A DNA stretch of 64,000 nucleotides from Mesorhizobium sp. ZC-5 (GCF_025753855.1 NZ_JAOWPT010000011.1:124001-188000), one strand, 5' to 3'. Positions 48,095 through 57,639 are shown, counted from the first letter of the stretch. Notes: generated by a model not told the origin, from the letters alone. Numbers and translations are program-made.

Positions 48095-49269
48095 AACAGA
48101 CCTGGCGCTGGTTCGGTCCCGACGACCCGGTGAAGCTTTCCCATGTCCGGCAGGCCGGTGCGACAGGCATCGTCACTGCCCTGCATCATCTGAACGACGG
48201 CCGCGCCTGGCCGGACGACGAGATCGGCAAACGCAAAGCCGAAGTCGAAGCGGCCGGCCTCACCTGGTCAGTGGTCGAAAGCATCATCGTCCACGAGGAT
48301 ATCAAGACGCGTACGGGGCGCTTTCACGAACTGATCGAGAACTACAAGGCGTCCATCCGCGCCGTCGCCGCGGCCGGCATCAAGACCGTCTGCTACAATT
48401 TCATGGCGATCACCGACTGGACACGCACCGACCTCGACTATCCCATGTGGCACGGCGGCACCGCGCTGCGCTTCGATATTGTCGAGTTCTGCGCCTACGA
48501 TGTCCTGGTGCTGAAGCGCCGCAACGCGGAAAACGAACATCCGGCCGAGCGCATCGAGGCCGCCCGCAAGCGGCTCGCAACGATGAGCGAAAGCGACCTC
48601 GTGCGGCTGGAGAAAAACCTGATCGGCTGGGTGCCTGCGCGCGAATTCATCTACGACCGCGAGAGCTTCCGCAGGGCGCTCGACGTCTATCGCGACCTCT
48701 CGGCCGACGGCCTGCGCGAAAATCTGTTCGCATTCCTGCGCGAGATCGTTCCCGTCGCGGAGGAGGCCGGCGTAAAACTCGCCATCCATCCCGACGACCC
48801 GCCCTTCCCGATCTTCGGCCTGCCCCGCGTCGTTTCGGGTGCGGCCGATGCCCGCGCCCTGCTTGCCGCCATCCGCTCCTCGTCGAACGGGCTGACGCTG
48901 TGCACCGGTTCTTACGGCGCAGGCGCGCAGAACAACCTAGTCGCCATGGCCGACGAGTTCGCTTCGGACGTCTATTTCGCGCACCTGCGCAACGTCACCA
49001 AGGAAGCCGACGGCTCCTTCCACGAAGCCGAGCACCTCGAGGGCGACACCGATATGGTCCGCGTCGTCGCCCTCCTGATGGCCGAGGAACGCCGGCGCAA
49101 GGCAGCAGGACGCGAAGACTTCGAAATCCCGATGCGGCCCGACCATGGCCATGCGATCGTCGACGACATCGGCAAACAAGTGAACCCGGGCTATTCCTGC
49201 ATCGGCCGCCTTAAGGGGTTGGCCGAGTTGCGCGGCATCATGCGCACCATCGATACATTCGGGTATTGA
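48091..49269 (+). CDS. uxuA: Mannonate dehydratase UxuA
   Basis: Dehydrates D-mannonate to 2-keto-3-deoxygluconate; 392 residues against 394 in E. coli. The GTG start overlaps the uxuB stop. Metal-site and barrel motifs visible include T-W-S-V-V-E-S-I near residue 60, N-F-M-A-I-T-D-W-T-R-T near 110, H-P-D-D-P-P near 230 (His-Asp ligands), and R-P-D-H-G-H near the end (metal-binding His). The downstream Gfo/Idh gene starts 5 bp after its stop. Completes the UxaC-UxuB-UxuA route to 2-keto-3-deoxygluconate. Confidence 0.97.
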   Translation: MKQTWRWFGPDDPVKLSHVRQAGATGIVTALHHLNDGRAWPDDEIGKRKAEVEAAGLTWSVVESIIVHEDIKTRTGRFHELIENYKASIRAVAAAGIKTVCYNFMAITDWTRTDLDYPMWHGGTALRFDIVEFCAYDVLVLKRRNAENEHPAERIEAARKRLATMSESDLVRLEKNLIGWVPAREFIYDRESFRRALDVYRDLSADGLRENLFAFLREIVPVAEEAGVKLAIHPDDPPFPIFGLPRVVSGAADARALLAAIRSSSNGLTLCTGSYGAGAQNNLVAMADEFASDVYFAHLRNVTKEADGSFHEAEHLEGDTDMVRVVALLMAEERRRKAAGREDFEIPMRPDHGHAIVDDIGKQVNPGYSCIGRLKGLAELRGIMRTIDTFGY

Positions 49270-49274
49270 GAAGC

Positions 49275-50297
49275 ATGGCAAAGACACGCCTCGCCATCAT
49301 CGGCCTCGGCATGGCCGCGGCACCGCATGCAAAGAGCCTGGCGGATCTAAGTGATCGCGTCGAGGTGGCGGCAGCGTTCAGCCCCACTCCGGCGCGCCGA
49401 AAAGCCTTCGCCGAAACTTACGGCTTCCCTACATGCGACGATGCCGAAACCATCTTCAACGACGCGTCGATCGACGCCGTGCTGCTGCTCACGCCGCCCA
49501 ACACGCATCTGGAACTGGTCCGGCGCGCGGCCCTGGCGGGCAAGCACACCCTTCTCGAAAAGCCGCTGGAAACGAGCTTTGAACGCGCCGAATCCCTGGT
49601 CGCCGCGGCGGAAAGGGCAAAGGTCAAGCTCGGCATCGTGTTGCAGCACCGGTTTCGACCGACCAGCCTGGCGCTCGCCGATATCATGAGACAAGGCCGC
49701 CTCGGCACCTTGGTCAGCGCGTCGGCACGATTGCACAATTGGCGGCCGCAGAGCTACTACGACCAGCCGGGACGCGGCACCAAGGCGCGCGACGGCGGCG
49801 GCGTCCTGCTCACGCAGGCGATCCACACGCTGGATCTCCTGATTTCACTCGCCGGCCTGCCGGTCGAGACGATCGCCTACTGCACGACCAGCCCGATCCA
49901 CAAAATGGAAACCGAAGACCTGGCGATGGGCGCCATACGATTCGAAAACGGCGCCATCGGTTCGATCAGCGCCACCACCTGCGCCTATCCGGGTCAGCCC
50001 GACGCGATCGACATCATCGGCACCATGGGTATGGCGCGTCTCGACGGAACACGGCTGTCGGTTCAGTTCCACGACGGCAGCGAATTTTCAGCGGCTGACG
50101 AAGCCGCGGGCGGTGGCGCCGGCGCCGACCCGATGGCTTTTCCGCACAACCATCATCGCGCCGCGATCGCCGATTTCCTCGAGGCGATCGGGCAGCATCG
50201 CCATCCCCTGGTAACCGGTCGTGAGGCGCTGAAGGTGCATCGCCTCATCGAAGCCATCCTTCGCTCGTCTGATACGGGCCAAAGGCAGCCGGTCTGA
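49275..50297 (+). CDS. Gfo/Idh/MocA-family oxidoreductase
   Basis: NAD(P)-linked sugar or inositol dehydrogenase-like protein, 340 residues, starting at the ATG at 49275. The Rossmann site G-L-G-M-A-A-A-P-H-A-K lies at residues 11-21, and L-E-K-P-L-E-T-S near 100 has the family's E-K-P catalytic Lys. The C-terminal domain follows with D-G-G-G-V-L-L-T-Q-A-I-H-T-L-D. It is 5 bp after uxuA, in the same operon, so a step on an acidic or keto sugar is plausible. The substrate is unknown. Confidence 0.88.
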   Translation: MAKTRLAIIGLGMAAAPHAKSLADLSDRVEVAAAFSPTPARRKAFAETYGFPTCDDAETIFNDASIDAVLLLTPPNTHLELVRRAALAGKHTLLEKPLETSFERAESLVAAAERAKVKLGIVLQHRFRPTSLALADIMRQGRLGTLVSASARLHNWRPQSYYDQPGRGTKARDGGGVLLTQAIHTLDLLISLAGLPVETIAYCTTSPIHKMETEDLAMGAIRFENGAIGSISATTCAYPGQPDAIDIIGTMGMARLDGTRLSVQFHDGSEFSAADEAAGGGAGADPMAFPHNHHRAAIADFLEAIGQHRHPLVTGREALKVHRLIEAILRSSDTGQRQPV

Positions 50298-50299
50298 CC

Positions 50300-51244
50300 T
50301 TAGAGTGAGCCGCGCGCGAAAACCGCGTTCGCTTCCTTGAGACTTGGCATCGATGGCGCGGTGCCGGGGCGGGTCACCGAAATGCCGGCCACCGCGCAGC
50401 CGAAACGCACCGCTTCCAGCGGCTCGAAACCGCGCGCCAAACCAACCGCGAAGCCGCCGTTGAAGGCATCGCCGGCGCCGGTCGTTTCGGCCACCGGACC
50501 GACGCGGTAGGCCGGCACCAGTTCCGAGAGCGTCCTGGTGTGTAGCAACGCACCCTTTTCGCCGAGCGTGATGACGGCGGCGCCGGCACCGCGCTCCATC
50601 AGCTTCGCCGCCGCTGCACGCGCCTGGTCGACGGTCTCGACCTTCATGCCGGTCAGTTCTTCGGTCTCCGTCTCGTTCGGCGTGACGTAGTCGCAAAGCC
50701 TGAAGATTTCGTCGGCAAGGGGCGCGGCTGGTGCCGGATTGAGCACCGTGGTGACGCCGGTCTCGCGTGCGATCCGCAGCGCCCGCAGCGCCGCCTCGAC
50801 CGGCTGCTCCAGTTGCGTGACGAACACGCCGGCGGAGCGGATGAGATCGGCATGCGCGTCGATGTCGGCCGGCGAGATCAGCGAAGCCGCACCCGGCGAA
50901 ACGATGATGGCGTTGTTGCCGGTGTTTTCCTCGACAAAGATGTAGGCCGCGCCGGTGTAACTTTCCGGCGTCTCGATCACCGCGGGTTTTACTCCCGCAT
51001 CGGCCCAGGTCTGCATCGCCATCTCGGCGAAGGTGTCCTTGCCGAGCCGGGTGATGAACGAGACATCGGCCTCCAGCCTGGCAGCCGCGACCGCCTGGTT
51101 CGAGCCCTTGCCGCCCGGCCCGAGCGTGAAGCCGGTGCCGAGGATCGTTTCGCCCATGCGCGGCTGCCGGGACGCGCGATAGGCCGTGTCGGCGACGAAA
51201 ACGCCGAGAATGACGATGGGCTTGCCCGTCGCCATGACGCTCAC
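50300..51244 (-). CDS. Ribokinase-like PfkB sugar kinase
   Basis: ATP-dependent kinase of the PfkB/ribokinase family, 314 residues from a GTG that overlaps the mutarotase gene stop (GTGA); an ATG 9 bp later is the other choice. The N-terminal family box G-P-G-G-K-G-S-N-Q-A-V-A-A-A-R-L (about residue 45) and the C-terminal catalytic G-A-G-D-A-F-N-G-G are intact, and N-x-x-E (N-E-T-E-T-E) is present. It phosphorylates a pentose or hexose such as ribose. It ends 3 bp from the convergent Gfo/Idh gene. The exact sugar is not readable. Confidence 0.9.
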   Translation of the reverse strand: MSVMATGKPIVILGVFVADTAYRASRQPRMGETILGTGFTLGPGGKGSNQAVAAARLEADVSFITRLGKDTFAEMAMQTWADAGVKPAVIETPESYTGAAYIFVEENTGNNAIIVSPGAASLISPADIDAHADLIRSAGVFVTQLEQPVEAALRALRIARETGVTTVLNPAPAAPLADEIFRLCDYVTPNETETEELTGMKVETVDQARAAAAKLMERGAGAAVITLGEKGALLHTRTLSELVPAYRVGPVAETTGAGDAFNGGFAVGLARGFEPLEAVRFGCAVAGISVTRPGTAPSMPSLKEANAVFARGSL

Positions 51245-51696
51245 TTGGCGTCCGGAGGCACGACGCCTTTGCGGAACGCGAAGCAGCCATAAAAGCGCCG
51301 CTCACCCGTCTGGATCACGCAGTAGGCCTGCTTGGCGCGCTCGTAGAAGGCATAGCGTTCGACCGAAATCATCGGCCAGGACTTGCCTTCGGCCTTGTCG
51401 ATTTCCTTCTGCACCTCCTGCTGCACCGGCGGTATTTCATCGGGCGAGCCGACGATCTCCATGCGGCCGGCCGCGTCATCCACGAAGGTATCCAGCGGGT
51501 AGACCGACAGGACGGCCGCCGCAGCTTCCGCGGCCGTCACATTGTCGATCCTGAGAAGTTTGCCCAGCCGCGTCTGCCGCGCGATGGAATCGGAGGGGAA
51601 GTTGGTGTCGGCGATGATCAGATCGTCGCCATGCCCCATCGCCCGCAGTGCCTGCAGCACGTCGGCGTTCAACAGCGGGCTGATCCCTTTCAGCAT
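51241..51696 (-). CDS. RbsD/FucU-family sugar mutarotase
   Basis: Interconverts sugar anomers or pyran/furan forms, 151 residues. The N-terminal P-L-L-N-A-D-V-L-Q-A-L-R-A-M-G-H-G-D with the conserved His-Gly-Asp, A-D-T-N-F-P, and Y-A-F-Y-E-R-A-K near the C-terminus match FucU (L-fucose mutarotase) more than RbsD. It is the first gene of a pair with the ribokinase-like gene. A sugar with slow mutarotation such as L-fucose or ribose is expected as substrate. Confidence 0.9.
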   Translation of the reverse strand: MLKGISPLLNADVLQALRAMGHGDDLIIADTNFPSDSIARQTRLGKLLRIDNVTAAEAAAAVLSVYPLDTFVDDAAGRMEIVGSPDEIPPVQQEVQKEIDKAEGKSWPMISVERYAFYERAKQAYCVIQTGERRFYGCFAFRKGVVPPDAK

Positions 51697-51731
51697 GATT
51701 TTCTCCCTCGTCCCCGATTATCTGAAGTGGT

Positions 51732-52790
51732 CTAAATTCGTTGTCCGGTCTCGGCATGAAACAGATGAACCCGGTCCGGACGCGGCCTGAGATGGATGGT
51801 GTCGCCCGGCTTGAAATCGTGACGCTCGCGAAACAGCGCCACCAGCTTGTCTTCGCCCGCACGCAGGAAAACCATCGTCTCCGAACCTGTCGGCTCGACC
51901 ACCGAAATCTGTGCCGGGAAACCATCCGAGGCCAGTTCGAGGTGCTCCGGCCGGATGCCGAACAGCACGGGCTGGCCGTCAGCGACCTCGTACTTTCCAG
52001 CCACGGGCAGGCTGACGCCGGCCAAGGAAACCGCCGGCTTGTCGCCGCCGGACACGGCACCCTTCAGCAGATTCATCGAGGGCGAGCCGATGAAGCCCGC
52101 CACGAAAACATTGGCCGGCCTGTCGAACAATTCGAGCGGTGCGCCGACCTGCTCGACGCGGCCGTCCTGCATGACGACAATCTTGTCGGCCATGGTCATC
52201 GCCTCGACCTGGTCGTGGGTGACGTAGACCGTGGTCGTCTTCAGCCGCTGGTGCAGTTCCTTGATCTCGGTGCGCATCTGGACGCGCAGCTTGGCGTCGA
52301 GGTTGGAAAGCGGCTCGTCGAACAGGAAGACCTGCGGGTCGCGCACGATGGCGCGCCCCATCGCAACGCGCTGCCTCTGCCCACCGGAAAGCTGGCGCGG
52401 GTAACGCTGAAGGTAAGGCTTGAGGCCGAGTATGTCGGCGGCCTTGCCGACCCGATCGGCGATTTCTTTCGGATCGGTCCGCCGCAGTTTGAGCGCGAAA
52501 GCCATGTTCTGCGCCACCGTCTTGTGCGGATAGAGCGCGTAGTTCTGGAATACCATGGCGATATCGCGTTCGGCTGGCGCCAGATTGTTGACGACCCTCT
52601 CGCCGATCGACACCTGACCGGCGGTGACGCTTTCGAGGCCGGCGATCATGCGCAGCAAGGTCGACTTGCCGCAACCGGACGGTCCGACCAGCACGACGAA
52701 TTCGCCGTCGGCGATATCGATCGACACACCGTGGATGACTTCCACGGCTTCGAACGCCTTGCGCACGTCGCGAACGGTCACCTTCGCCAT
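51732..52790 (-). CDS. ABC transporter ATP-binding protein, UgpC/MalK-like
   Basis: ATPase of the CUT1 sugar class, 352 residues from the ATG at 52790 (GGGAGG at -10). Walker [11 protein letters not shown]-loop [10 protein letters not shown], signature L-S-G-G-Q-R-Q-R, Walker [13 protein letters not shown], then a C-terminal OB-type regulatory domain with I-R-P-E-H. It energises the permeases encoded at 54855-56856, on the opposite strand, since that operon has no ATPase gene. It precedes the FucU/kinase genes by 35 bp and may be co-transcribed with them. Confidence 0.94.
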   Translation of the reverse strand: MAKVTVRDVRKAFEAVEVIHGVSIDIADGEFVVLVGPSGCGKSTLLRMIAGLESVTAGQVSIGERVVNNLAPAERDIAMVFQNYALYPHKTVAQNMAFALKLRRTDPKEIADRVGKAADILGLKPYLQRYPRQLSGGQRQRVAMGRAIVRDPQVFLFDEPLSNLDAKLRVQMRTEIKELHQRLKTTTVYVTHDQVEAMTMADKIVVMQDGRVEQVGAPLELFDRPANVFVAGFIGSPSMNLLKGAVSGGDKPAVSLAGVSLPVAGKYEVADGQPVLFGIRPEHLELASDGFPAQISVVEPTGSETMVFLRAGEDKLVALFRERHDFKPGDTIHLRPRPDRVHLFHAETGQRI

Positions 52791-52893
52791 CGATCCTCCC
52801 ATGCGGCCGGCGATTGGCCGAACGAAACGATTAGCTGACCCGCCCGCGGGTGTCCACCGCGAGAACAATCCATTGAAAATCGCCGGCGACTTG

Positions 52894-52906
52894 TTCCATA
52901 CTGGAA
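52894..52906. promoter_or_regulatory. Palindrome in the divergent ABC promoter region
   Basis: TTCCATACTGGAA is a 5-bp-arm inverted repeat midway in the 261-bp gap between the ATPase and binding-protein operons. The layout resembles operators of IclR-type regulators, but no regulator gene is close. Low confidence. Confidence 0.3.
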
Positions 52907-53051
52907 TGGTGTCGTTTCCGGGAGAGAGAAGGCAAGCGGCAGGTTTGGGAAGGAGCCTGCTTGCAGACTGGTTGCGTATCGCGACCGGCAGACGACCCCT
53001 CAAAGACATTCCAGCCAGACGCTGGACCAAACACTTCAGGGAGGAACTGAC

Positions 53052-54728
53052 ATGAGGAAAGAGGTCTATGACCGGCTGATGATGATGCAATCCAGCCGTC
53101 GAAACGTTTTGAAAGGCGCTGCGGCGGTTGGTGCGCTTGCCGTCGGATCGTCAGGGATCGTTGGTGCGCTGACGCGCCCGGCCAGCGCGCAGGACAATTT
53201 GCGTGCGCAGATCCTGCAGATTCCGGGTATCGGCAAGGGCCAGCCGACCGATGCCGATTTCCAGAAAGTCGGCGAACTGTGCCTCGCCGCCACCAAGGCC
53301 AATGTCACCGAAGGCGAATTCGCCGGCGTCGAACTCACCTTCATGGGGCTGAACAACCAGAACCTGCACAACGTGCTGTTCCGCGGCTTCCTGAAGCCGT
53401 GGGAGGCCTACACCGGCGCCAAGATCAACTGGATCGACCTGGCGCAGGCCGACTACAATGCCCGCCTGCAGCAATCGATCGCCACAGGAACGGTCGACTT
53501 CGACATCCTGCAGATGGGAGCGCCTTTCGAGGGCGACGTCTGCGGCAAGGGGCTGACCTCCGAGATGCCGGACTGGGTCAAGACGCAGATCGACATGCAG
53601 GACGTCGTGAGCTACCTGCAGCCGCCGGTCGGCACGTGGGACGGCAAGCAGTACCGCATCACCGTCGACGGCGACGCCCACAACTTCAACTACCGCACCG
53701 ACGTATTCTCCGACGCGGCACTGGCCGAAGCCTGGAAAGCTGACGCGGGAGACAAGGCGGGACTCGCCGAATGGGGCGTACCGAAAACCTGGCAGCAGGT
53801 TCAGGCGACGACGAAGTTCCTCAAGGGCAAGCAGGTCGGCGGCCAGGATGTCTACGGCTACCTCGATGCGCCGAAAGCCTGGGGCGGCTTCGGCTTCTAC
53901 TTCCTCGGCAGCCGTGCCAGCGCCTATGCCAAGCATCCGGACGACAAGGCGTGGCTGTTCGATTCCGACACCATGAAGCCGCGCATCAACAATCCGGCCT
54001 GGGTGCGGGCGATCCAGGATGTCATCGACGCGCTTCCGTCGGAACCGCCGGACCAGATCAACGCCGACCCCAACCAGACCGCGTTCCAGCAGTTCCTCGC
54101 CGGCACCGGTTCGATGGTGGTGTGGTGGGGCGACGTCGGTTCCAACGTCAAGACCAACGATTCTTCCGTGGTCGGCGACGTCACCGGCTTCTCGATCCTG
54201 CCGGGCTCGGACGATGTCTACAATTCCAAGACCAGCCAGTGGGACAAGCTGCCGAGCGGTCCGAACTATGCTCCAAACTGCGCCTATATCGGCTGGGGCA
54301 TCTATGTGATGGCGCGCGTCGACAGCGACGAAAAGAAGAAGAAGGCGGCGTGGTCGGCCGCCGCGCATCTCGGCGGCAAGGACCTGTCGCTCTGGTGCGC
54401 TGCCTATCCATCAGGCTTCCAGCCCTACCGAAACAGCCATTTCGACATTCCGGAGTGGGTGGCGGCAGGCTACGACGAGGCGTTCATCTCGTCCTATCTC
54501 AAGTCGGAGGCGGATTCCTACAACCACCCGAATGCGGCGATCGAACCCCGCATCCCCGGCATCTTCCAGTATTATTCTGTCGCGGAAGACGAGTTGGCGA
54601 AAACCTTCGCCGGCCAGGGAACTGCACAGGAGGGCGCCGACCGCATCGCCTCTGCCTGGGAAAAGATCACCGACCAGATCGGGCGTGAAAACCAGATCAA
54701 GCTCTACAAGGCTTCGCTCGGCATGTAG
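53052..54728 (+). CDS. ABC transporter substrate-binding protein, Tat-exported
   Basis: Sugar-binding receptor of 558 residues. It starts at the ATG at 53052 after GGAGG, and its N-terminus carries the Tat motif S-R-R-N-V-L-K-G at residues 15-22, a hydrophobic segment and an A-S-A cleavage site near residue 46. The family is bacterial extracellular solute-binding protein type 1, but it is about 100 residues longer than typical CUT1 receptors. The aromatic-rich ligand regions include Y-F-L-G-S-R and W-W-G-D-V-G. Tat export suggests folding in the cytoplasm. It is the first gene of the operon with the two permeases. Confidence 0.88.
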   Translation: MRKEVYDRLMMMQSSRRNVLKGAAAVGALAVGSSGIVGALTRPASAQDNLRAQILQIPGIGKGQPTDADFQKVGELCLAATKANVTEGEFAGVELTFMGLNNQNLHNVLFRGFLKPWEAYTGAKINWIDLAQADYNARLQQSIATGTVDFDILQMGAPFEGDVCGKGLTSEMPDWVKTQIDMQDVVSYLQPPVGTWDGKQYRITVDGDAHNFNYRTDVFSDAALAEAWKADAGDKAGLAEWGVPKTWQQVQATTKFLKGKQVGGQDVYGYLDAPKAWGGFGFYFLGSRASAYAKHPDDKAWLFDSDTMKPRINNPAWVRAIQDVIDALPSEPPDQINADPNQTAFQQFLAGTGSMVVWWGDVGSNVKTNDSSVVGDVTGFSILPGSDDVYNSKTSQWDKLPSGPNYAPNCAYIGWGIYVMARVDSDEKKKKAAWSAAAHLGGKDLSLWCAAYPSGFQPYRNSHFDIPEWVAAGYDEAFISSYLKSEADSYNHPNAAIEPRIPGIFQYYSVAEDELAKTFAGQGTAQEGADRIASAWEKITDQIGRENQIKLYKASLGM

Positions 54729-54748
54729 GCGCTCATTGAGCATTGGAG

Positions 54749-54774
54749 GGCCGGCGACGGAGACGCCGCCGGCC
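54749..54774 (+). terminator. Hairpin between binding-protein and permease genes
   Basis: GGCCGGCG and CGCCGGCC form a perfect 8-bp stem (54749-54756 and 54767-54774, 10-nt loop) followed by ATTTTG. Located 20 bp after the binding-protein stop and 80 bp before the first permease, it probably attenuates readthrough and raises the receptor level relative to the permeases, a common arrangement. Confidence 0.65.
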
Positions 54775-54854
54775 ATTTTGATCCAAAGCGATAGCCATAA
54801 TTCAACGACAGGCAGGTCGGGTGCGCAAGATGATCTTCCACGGCGAGAGCGTGC

Positions 54855-55943
54855 ATGACACTTGAGGTCGTGACGGACGAAATTTCCACCGCGCGGCGCA
54901 ATGCTGGCAGGCTGGTCATCGCCGCCGGCTCGCTTCTGCTGGTTGCCGCGTTCGCCATGCAGATCCTCTACAAATCCGGCACGACGACGCTCGGCTACGA
55001 GACTTGGCGCGTGGTGCTCTACGCCTATGTCGCCTGGGGCATCGCACTCGGCATCGGCCAGGTGCTGATGCGCGGCGAGGCCGGCTGGCGGGCGCTATTC
55101 ATCCTGCCGGCGGTGCTGTTCACCGTGGCGATGGTGATCTTCCCGACGCTGTTCGGCTTCTATATCGCCATGACCGACTGGAACCTGTCCAGCTTCAGCG
55201 GCCGCAAGTTCAACGGGCTCGCCAATCTCTGGCAGATGCTGGCCGATCCCTATTACCGCAATGCCCTGCTCAACATGGTCTTCTATGTGCTCGCCGTGCT
55301 GGTCGAATACATCGTCGCCTTCGGCCTGGCGCTGCTGCTCAACGCGCAGATCCGCGCCCGCAAATTCTTCCGCGTCGTATTCCTCCTGCCGCTGATGCTC
55401 TCGCCCGTCGCGGTCTCCTGGATGATCGGCAAATCGCTCATGGAATACCGCTTCGGCCCGGCCGCCAAGCTGGCGCGCTGGCTCGGCTGGGACACGCCAG
55501 CTTTCTTCGCCACACCCGAGATCGCCCGCCTCAGCATCATGCTCCTGGACGCCTGGACCTTCATCCCGTTCATGATGATCATGCTGCTTGCCGGCCTGCA
55601 GGCGCTGCCGAAGGATGTCATGGAGGCTGCCCATGTCGATGGCGCCACACCCTGGCAAGCCTTCTGGGGCGTCACCTTCCCGCTGATGCTACCGGTATCG
55701 ATCACCGCCGTGATCCTGCGCATCATTTTCAAACTAAAGCTCGCCGACATCGTCATCAACGTCACATCGGGCGGGCCGGGTGGCGCCACCGACACGGTCA
55801 CCAGCTTCATCTTTCGGGAATACCGCGACCGCTCGAATGTCGGCTACGGCACCATGCTGGCGATGGTCTATCTGATCTTGATCATCGTCTTCATCACCCT
55901 GCTCCTGAAATTCGTCAGCCGGTGGACGCGCGATGTCAACTGA
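54855..55943 (+). CDS. ABC transporter permease, UgpA/MalF-like
   Basis: Sugar ABC inner-membrane permease of 362 residues. An N-terminal pair of hydrophobic segments (about 20-70) is added to the usual six helices, a MalF-type feature. The EAA loop lies near residue 255 (E-A-A-H-V-D-G-A-T-P-W-Q-A-F). The following region V-I-N-V-T-S-G-G-P-G-G-A-T-D-T-V is typical of MalF/UgpA. It overlaps the second permease by 11 bp. The ATPase for this transporter is the minus-strand gene at 51732. Confidence 0.92.
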   Translation: MTLEVVTDEISTARRNAGRLVIAAGSLLLVAAFAMQILYKSGTTTLGYETWRVVLYAYVAWGIALGIGQVLMRGEAGWRALFILPAVLFTVAMVIFPTLFGFYIAMTDWNLSSFSGRKFNGLANLWQMLADPYYRNALLNMVFYVLAVLVEYIVAFGLALLLNAQIRARKFFRVVFLLPLMLSPVAVSWMIGKSLMEYRFGPAAKLARWLGWDTPAFFATPEIARLSIMLLDAWTFIPFMMIMLLAGLQALPKDVMEAAHVDGATPWQAFWGVTFPLMLPVSITAVILRIIFKLKLADIVINVTSGGPGGATDTVTSFIFREYRDRSNVGYGTMLAMVYLILIIVFITLLLKFVSRWTRDVN

Positions 55944-56856
55944 AGTGGTTTCGTATGACGAGGACGCGGTGACGCCGGCCATGAAGGCGCGCTTGCTGAG
56001 CAGCCGGGTACTGATCTACGGCGCCCTGTTGCTGTGGGCGTTCATCTGCCTGTTCCCGCTCTACTGGACAGTGACGACGTCGTTCAAGGTCGCCGTCAAC
56101 GTCACCCAGGGCCATCTGATCCCATGGGTCGATTTCCAGCCCGACTGGCGCGGCTGGCGCTCGCTCGGCCTGTCCCCCGACACCATCGGCACGACATCGA
56201 CGGTGCGCGACGAATTCGTCAAACGCTTCACCAACAGCGTCATCACCAGCGTCTGCGCTTCACTGCTCGCCATCGTCATCGGCAGCCTTGCCGCCTACGG
56301 ATTGACCCGGTTCCGCTACCGTTTCACATTCATGCGCAACGCCGACATTTCGTTCTTCTTCCTGTCGCAGCTCATCCTGCCGCCGGTCGTGCTCGCACTG
56401 CCGTTCCTCGTGCTCTACCGGGAACTCAACCTGCTCGACACGCGGATCGGACTCATCCTGCTTTATGCGCTGATGGTGTTGCCGATCGTCATCTGGATCA
56501 TGCGCGACCAGTTCAACTCGATCCCGGTCGAACTCGAGGAGGCAGCGCTCGTCGACGGCCTGTCGATCTGGGGCGCTTTCTTCCAGATCGTGCTGCCCAT
56601 AGCACTGCCCGGCATGGTCGCCGCCTTCGTGCTGTCGCTGGTGCTGTGCTGGAACGAGTATTTCTTCGCGGCGCTGCTGACCAGCACCGACGCCAAGACC
56701 TTGCCGGTGATGGTGGCCAGCCAGACCGGCTCGCAAGGCATCAACTGGTGGTCGATGGCCGCGCTCTCGACCGCCGCCATCGCGCCGCTGGTCATCATCG
56801 GCATCGTGCTTGAGCGCTACATCATCCAGGGCATGACGGCCGGCGCGGTGAAATAG
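55933..56856 (+). CDS. ABC transporter permease, UgpE/MalG-like
   Basis: Second permease, 307 residues, six helices. Start overlaps the first permease. L-F-P-L-Y-W-T-V-T-T-S-F-K (residues 41-53), the EAA motif E-E-A-A-L-V-D-G-L-S-I-W-G-A-F-F, and W-N-E-Y-F-F-A in the next helix are the standard MalG/UgpE features. Ends 8 bp from the convergent creatininase-family gene. Together with the preceding genes it forms a CUT1 importer. Confidence 0.93.
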   Translation: MSTEVVSYDEDAVTPAMKARLLSSRVLIYGALLLWAFICLFPLYWTVTTSFKVAVNVTQGHLIPWVDFQPDWRGWRSLGLSPDTIGTTSTVRDEFVKRFTNSVITSVCASLLAIVIGSLAAYGLTRFRYRFTFMRNADISFFFLSQLILPPVVLALPFLVLYRELNLLDTRIGLILLYALMVLPIVIWIMRDQFNSIPVELEEAALVDGLSIWGAFFQIVLPIALPGMVAAFVLSLVLCWNEYFFAALLTSTDAKTLPVMVASQTGSQGINWWSMAALSTAAIAPLVIIGIVLERYIIQGMTAGAVK

Positions 56857-56864
56857 AACGCGAC

Positions 56865-57608
56865 CTACGCTGTCAGCACCGCCCGCATGTGGGCGAGGAT
56901 CAGGTCGCGGCCCTTGCGGCCCAACTCGGCCGAAGCGTCTTTCGCGGTCGCCGTGTACCAGCCCTTGTTGTCGCCGAATTTTTCCATCTCCACCGCCTCC
57001 GGGCACAGCGCCATCATCAGCGACGTCTCGCCGATCCCGGCGTGATCGAAGGGATACTCGCGCATGATTTCCGCGGTCATCAGCGGATGGGCCTTGATCC
57101 AGTTGAAGGGATCGCTGCCCGTCGCATGCTGCGCATAGTAGTCGGCCATTTTCTTGTCGCCCCACCAGCCCTCGCCGCGCTGCTTTTCCAGGAAGCGGAA
57201 GATCGCCTGCCGCGCAGCGAGCTTGAAGGCCAGATCTGTCGGCATCCCGGCGGCGAAATTCTCAGTCTGGTGATGAACGAAAACATGCATGTTGCGGAAA
57301 CCTATCCGCAGCAGCCCGTGGAACAGCTCTTCGGCGAACGGCATCAGCTTGCCGGCGTCGACCTGCACCGAACCGTTCCCTTCCGGCGGTTCGACAGCAT
57401 AGCTCGCGGCGCCATAATAGAATGGCGGCAGGATGATGATATCCATCTCCGCCTCGATGAGCTCCACCATCTTGATGACAGCGATCGTGTCCATGCCGAA
57501 GGCCATGTGTTCGCCGTGATATTCGAGCACGCCGAGCGGCAGGACGACCGGCCAGTTCCCGTCGATCGCCCTGCGCAATTGGTGCGGCAGCATCAGTTCG
57601 TAACGCAT
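56865..57608 (-). CDS. Creatininase-family amidohydrolase
   Basis: Metal-dependent hydrolase of the creatininase superfamily, 247 residues. Metal ligands: L-P-L-G-V-L-E-Y-H-G-E-H near residue 25 and the D in F-G-M-D-T near 39. Y-Y-G-A-A and V-H-H-Q-T-E-N near 112 and E in G-E-T-S near 195 complete the site. Members hydrolyse creatinine or cyclic amides, or in some pathways sugar-related substrates. It is downstream of the FGGY kinase gene on the same strand (31 bp) and with the M42 and BtpA genes forms one operon. Function in that set is unknown. Confidence 0.88.
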   Translation of the reverse strand: MRYELMLPHQLRRAIDGNWPVVLPLGVLEYHGEHMAFGMDTIAVIKMVELIEAEMDIIILPPFYYGAASYAVEPPEGNGSVQVDAGKLMPFAEELFHGLLRIGFRNMHVFVHHQTENFAAGMPTDLAFKLAARQAIFRFLEKQRGEGWWGDKKMADYYAQHATGSDPFNWIKAHPLMTAEIMREYPFDHAGIGETSLMMALCPEAVEMEKFGDNKGWYTATAKDASAELGRKGRDLILAHMRAVLTA

Positions 57609-57639
57609 GATCTTGCTTAGCCTCGGGTGGAAAATGGCC

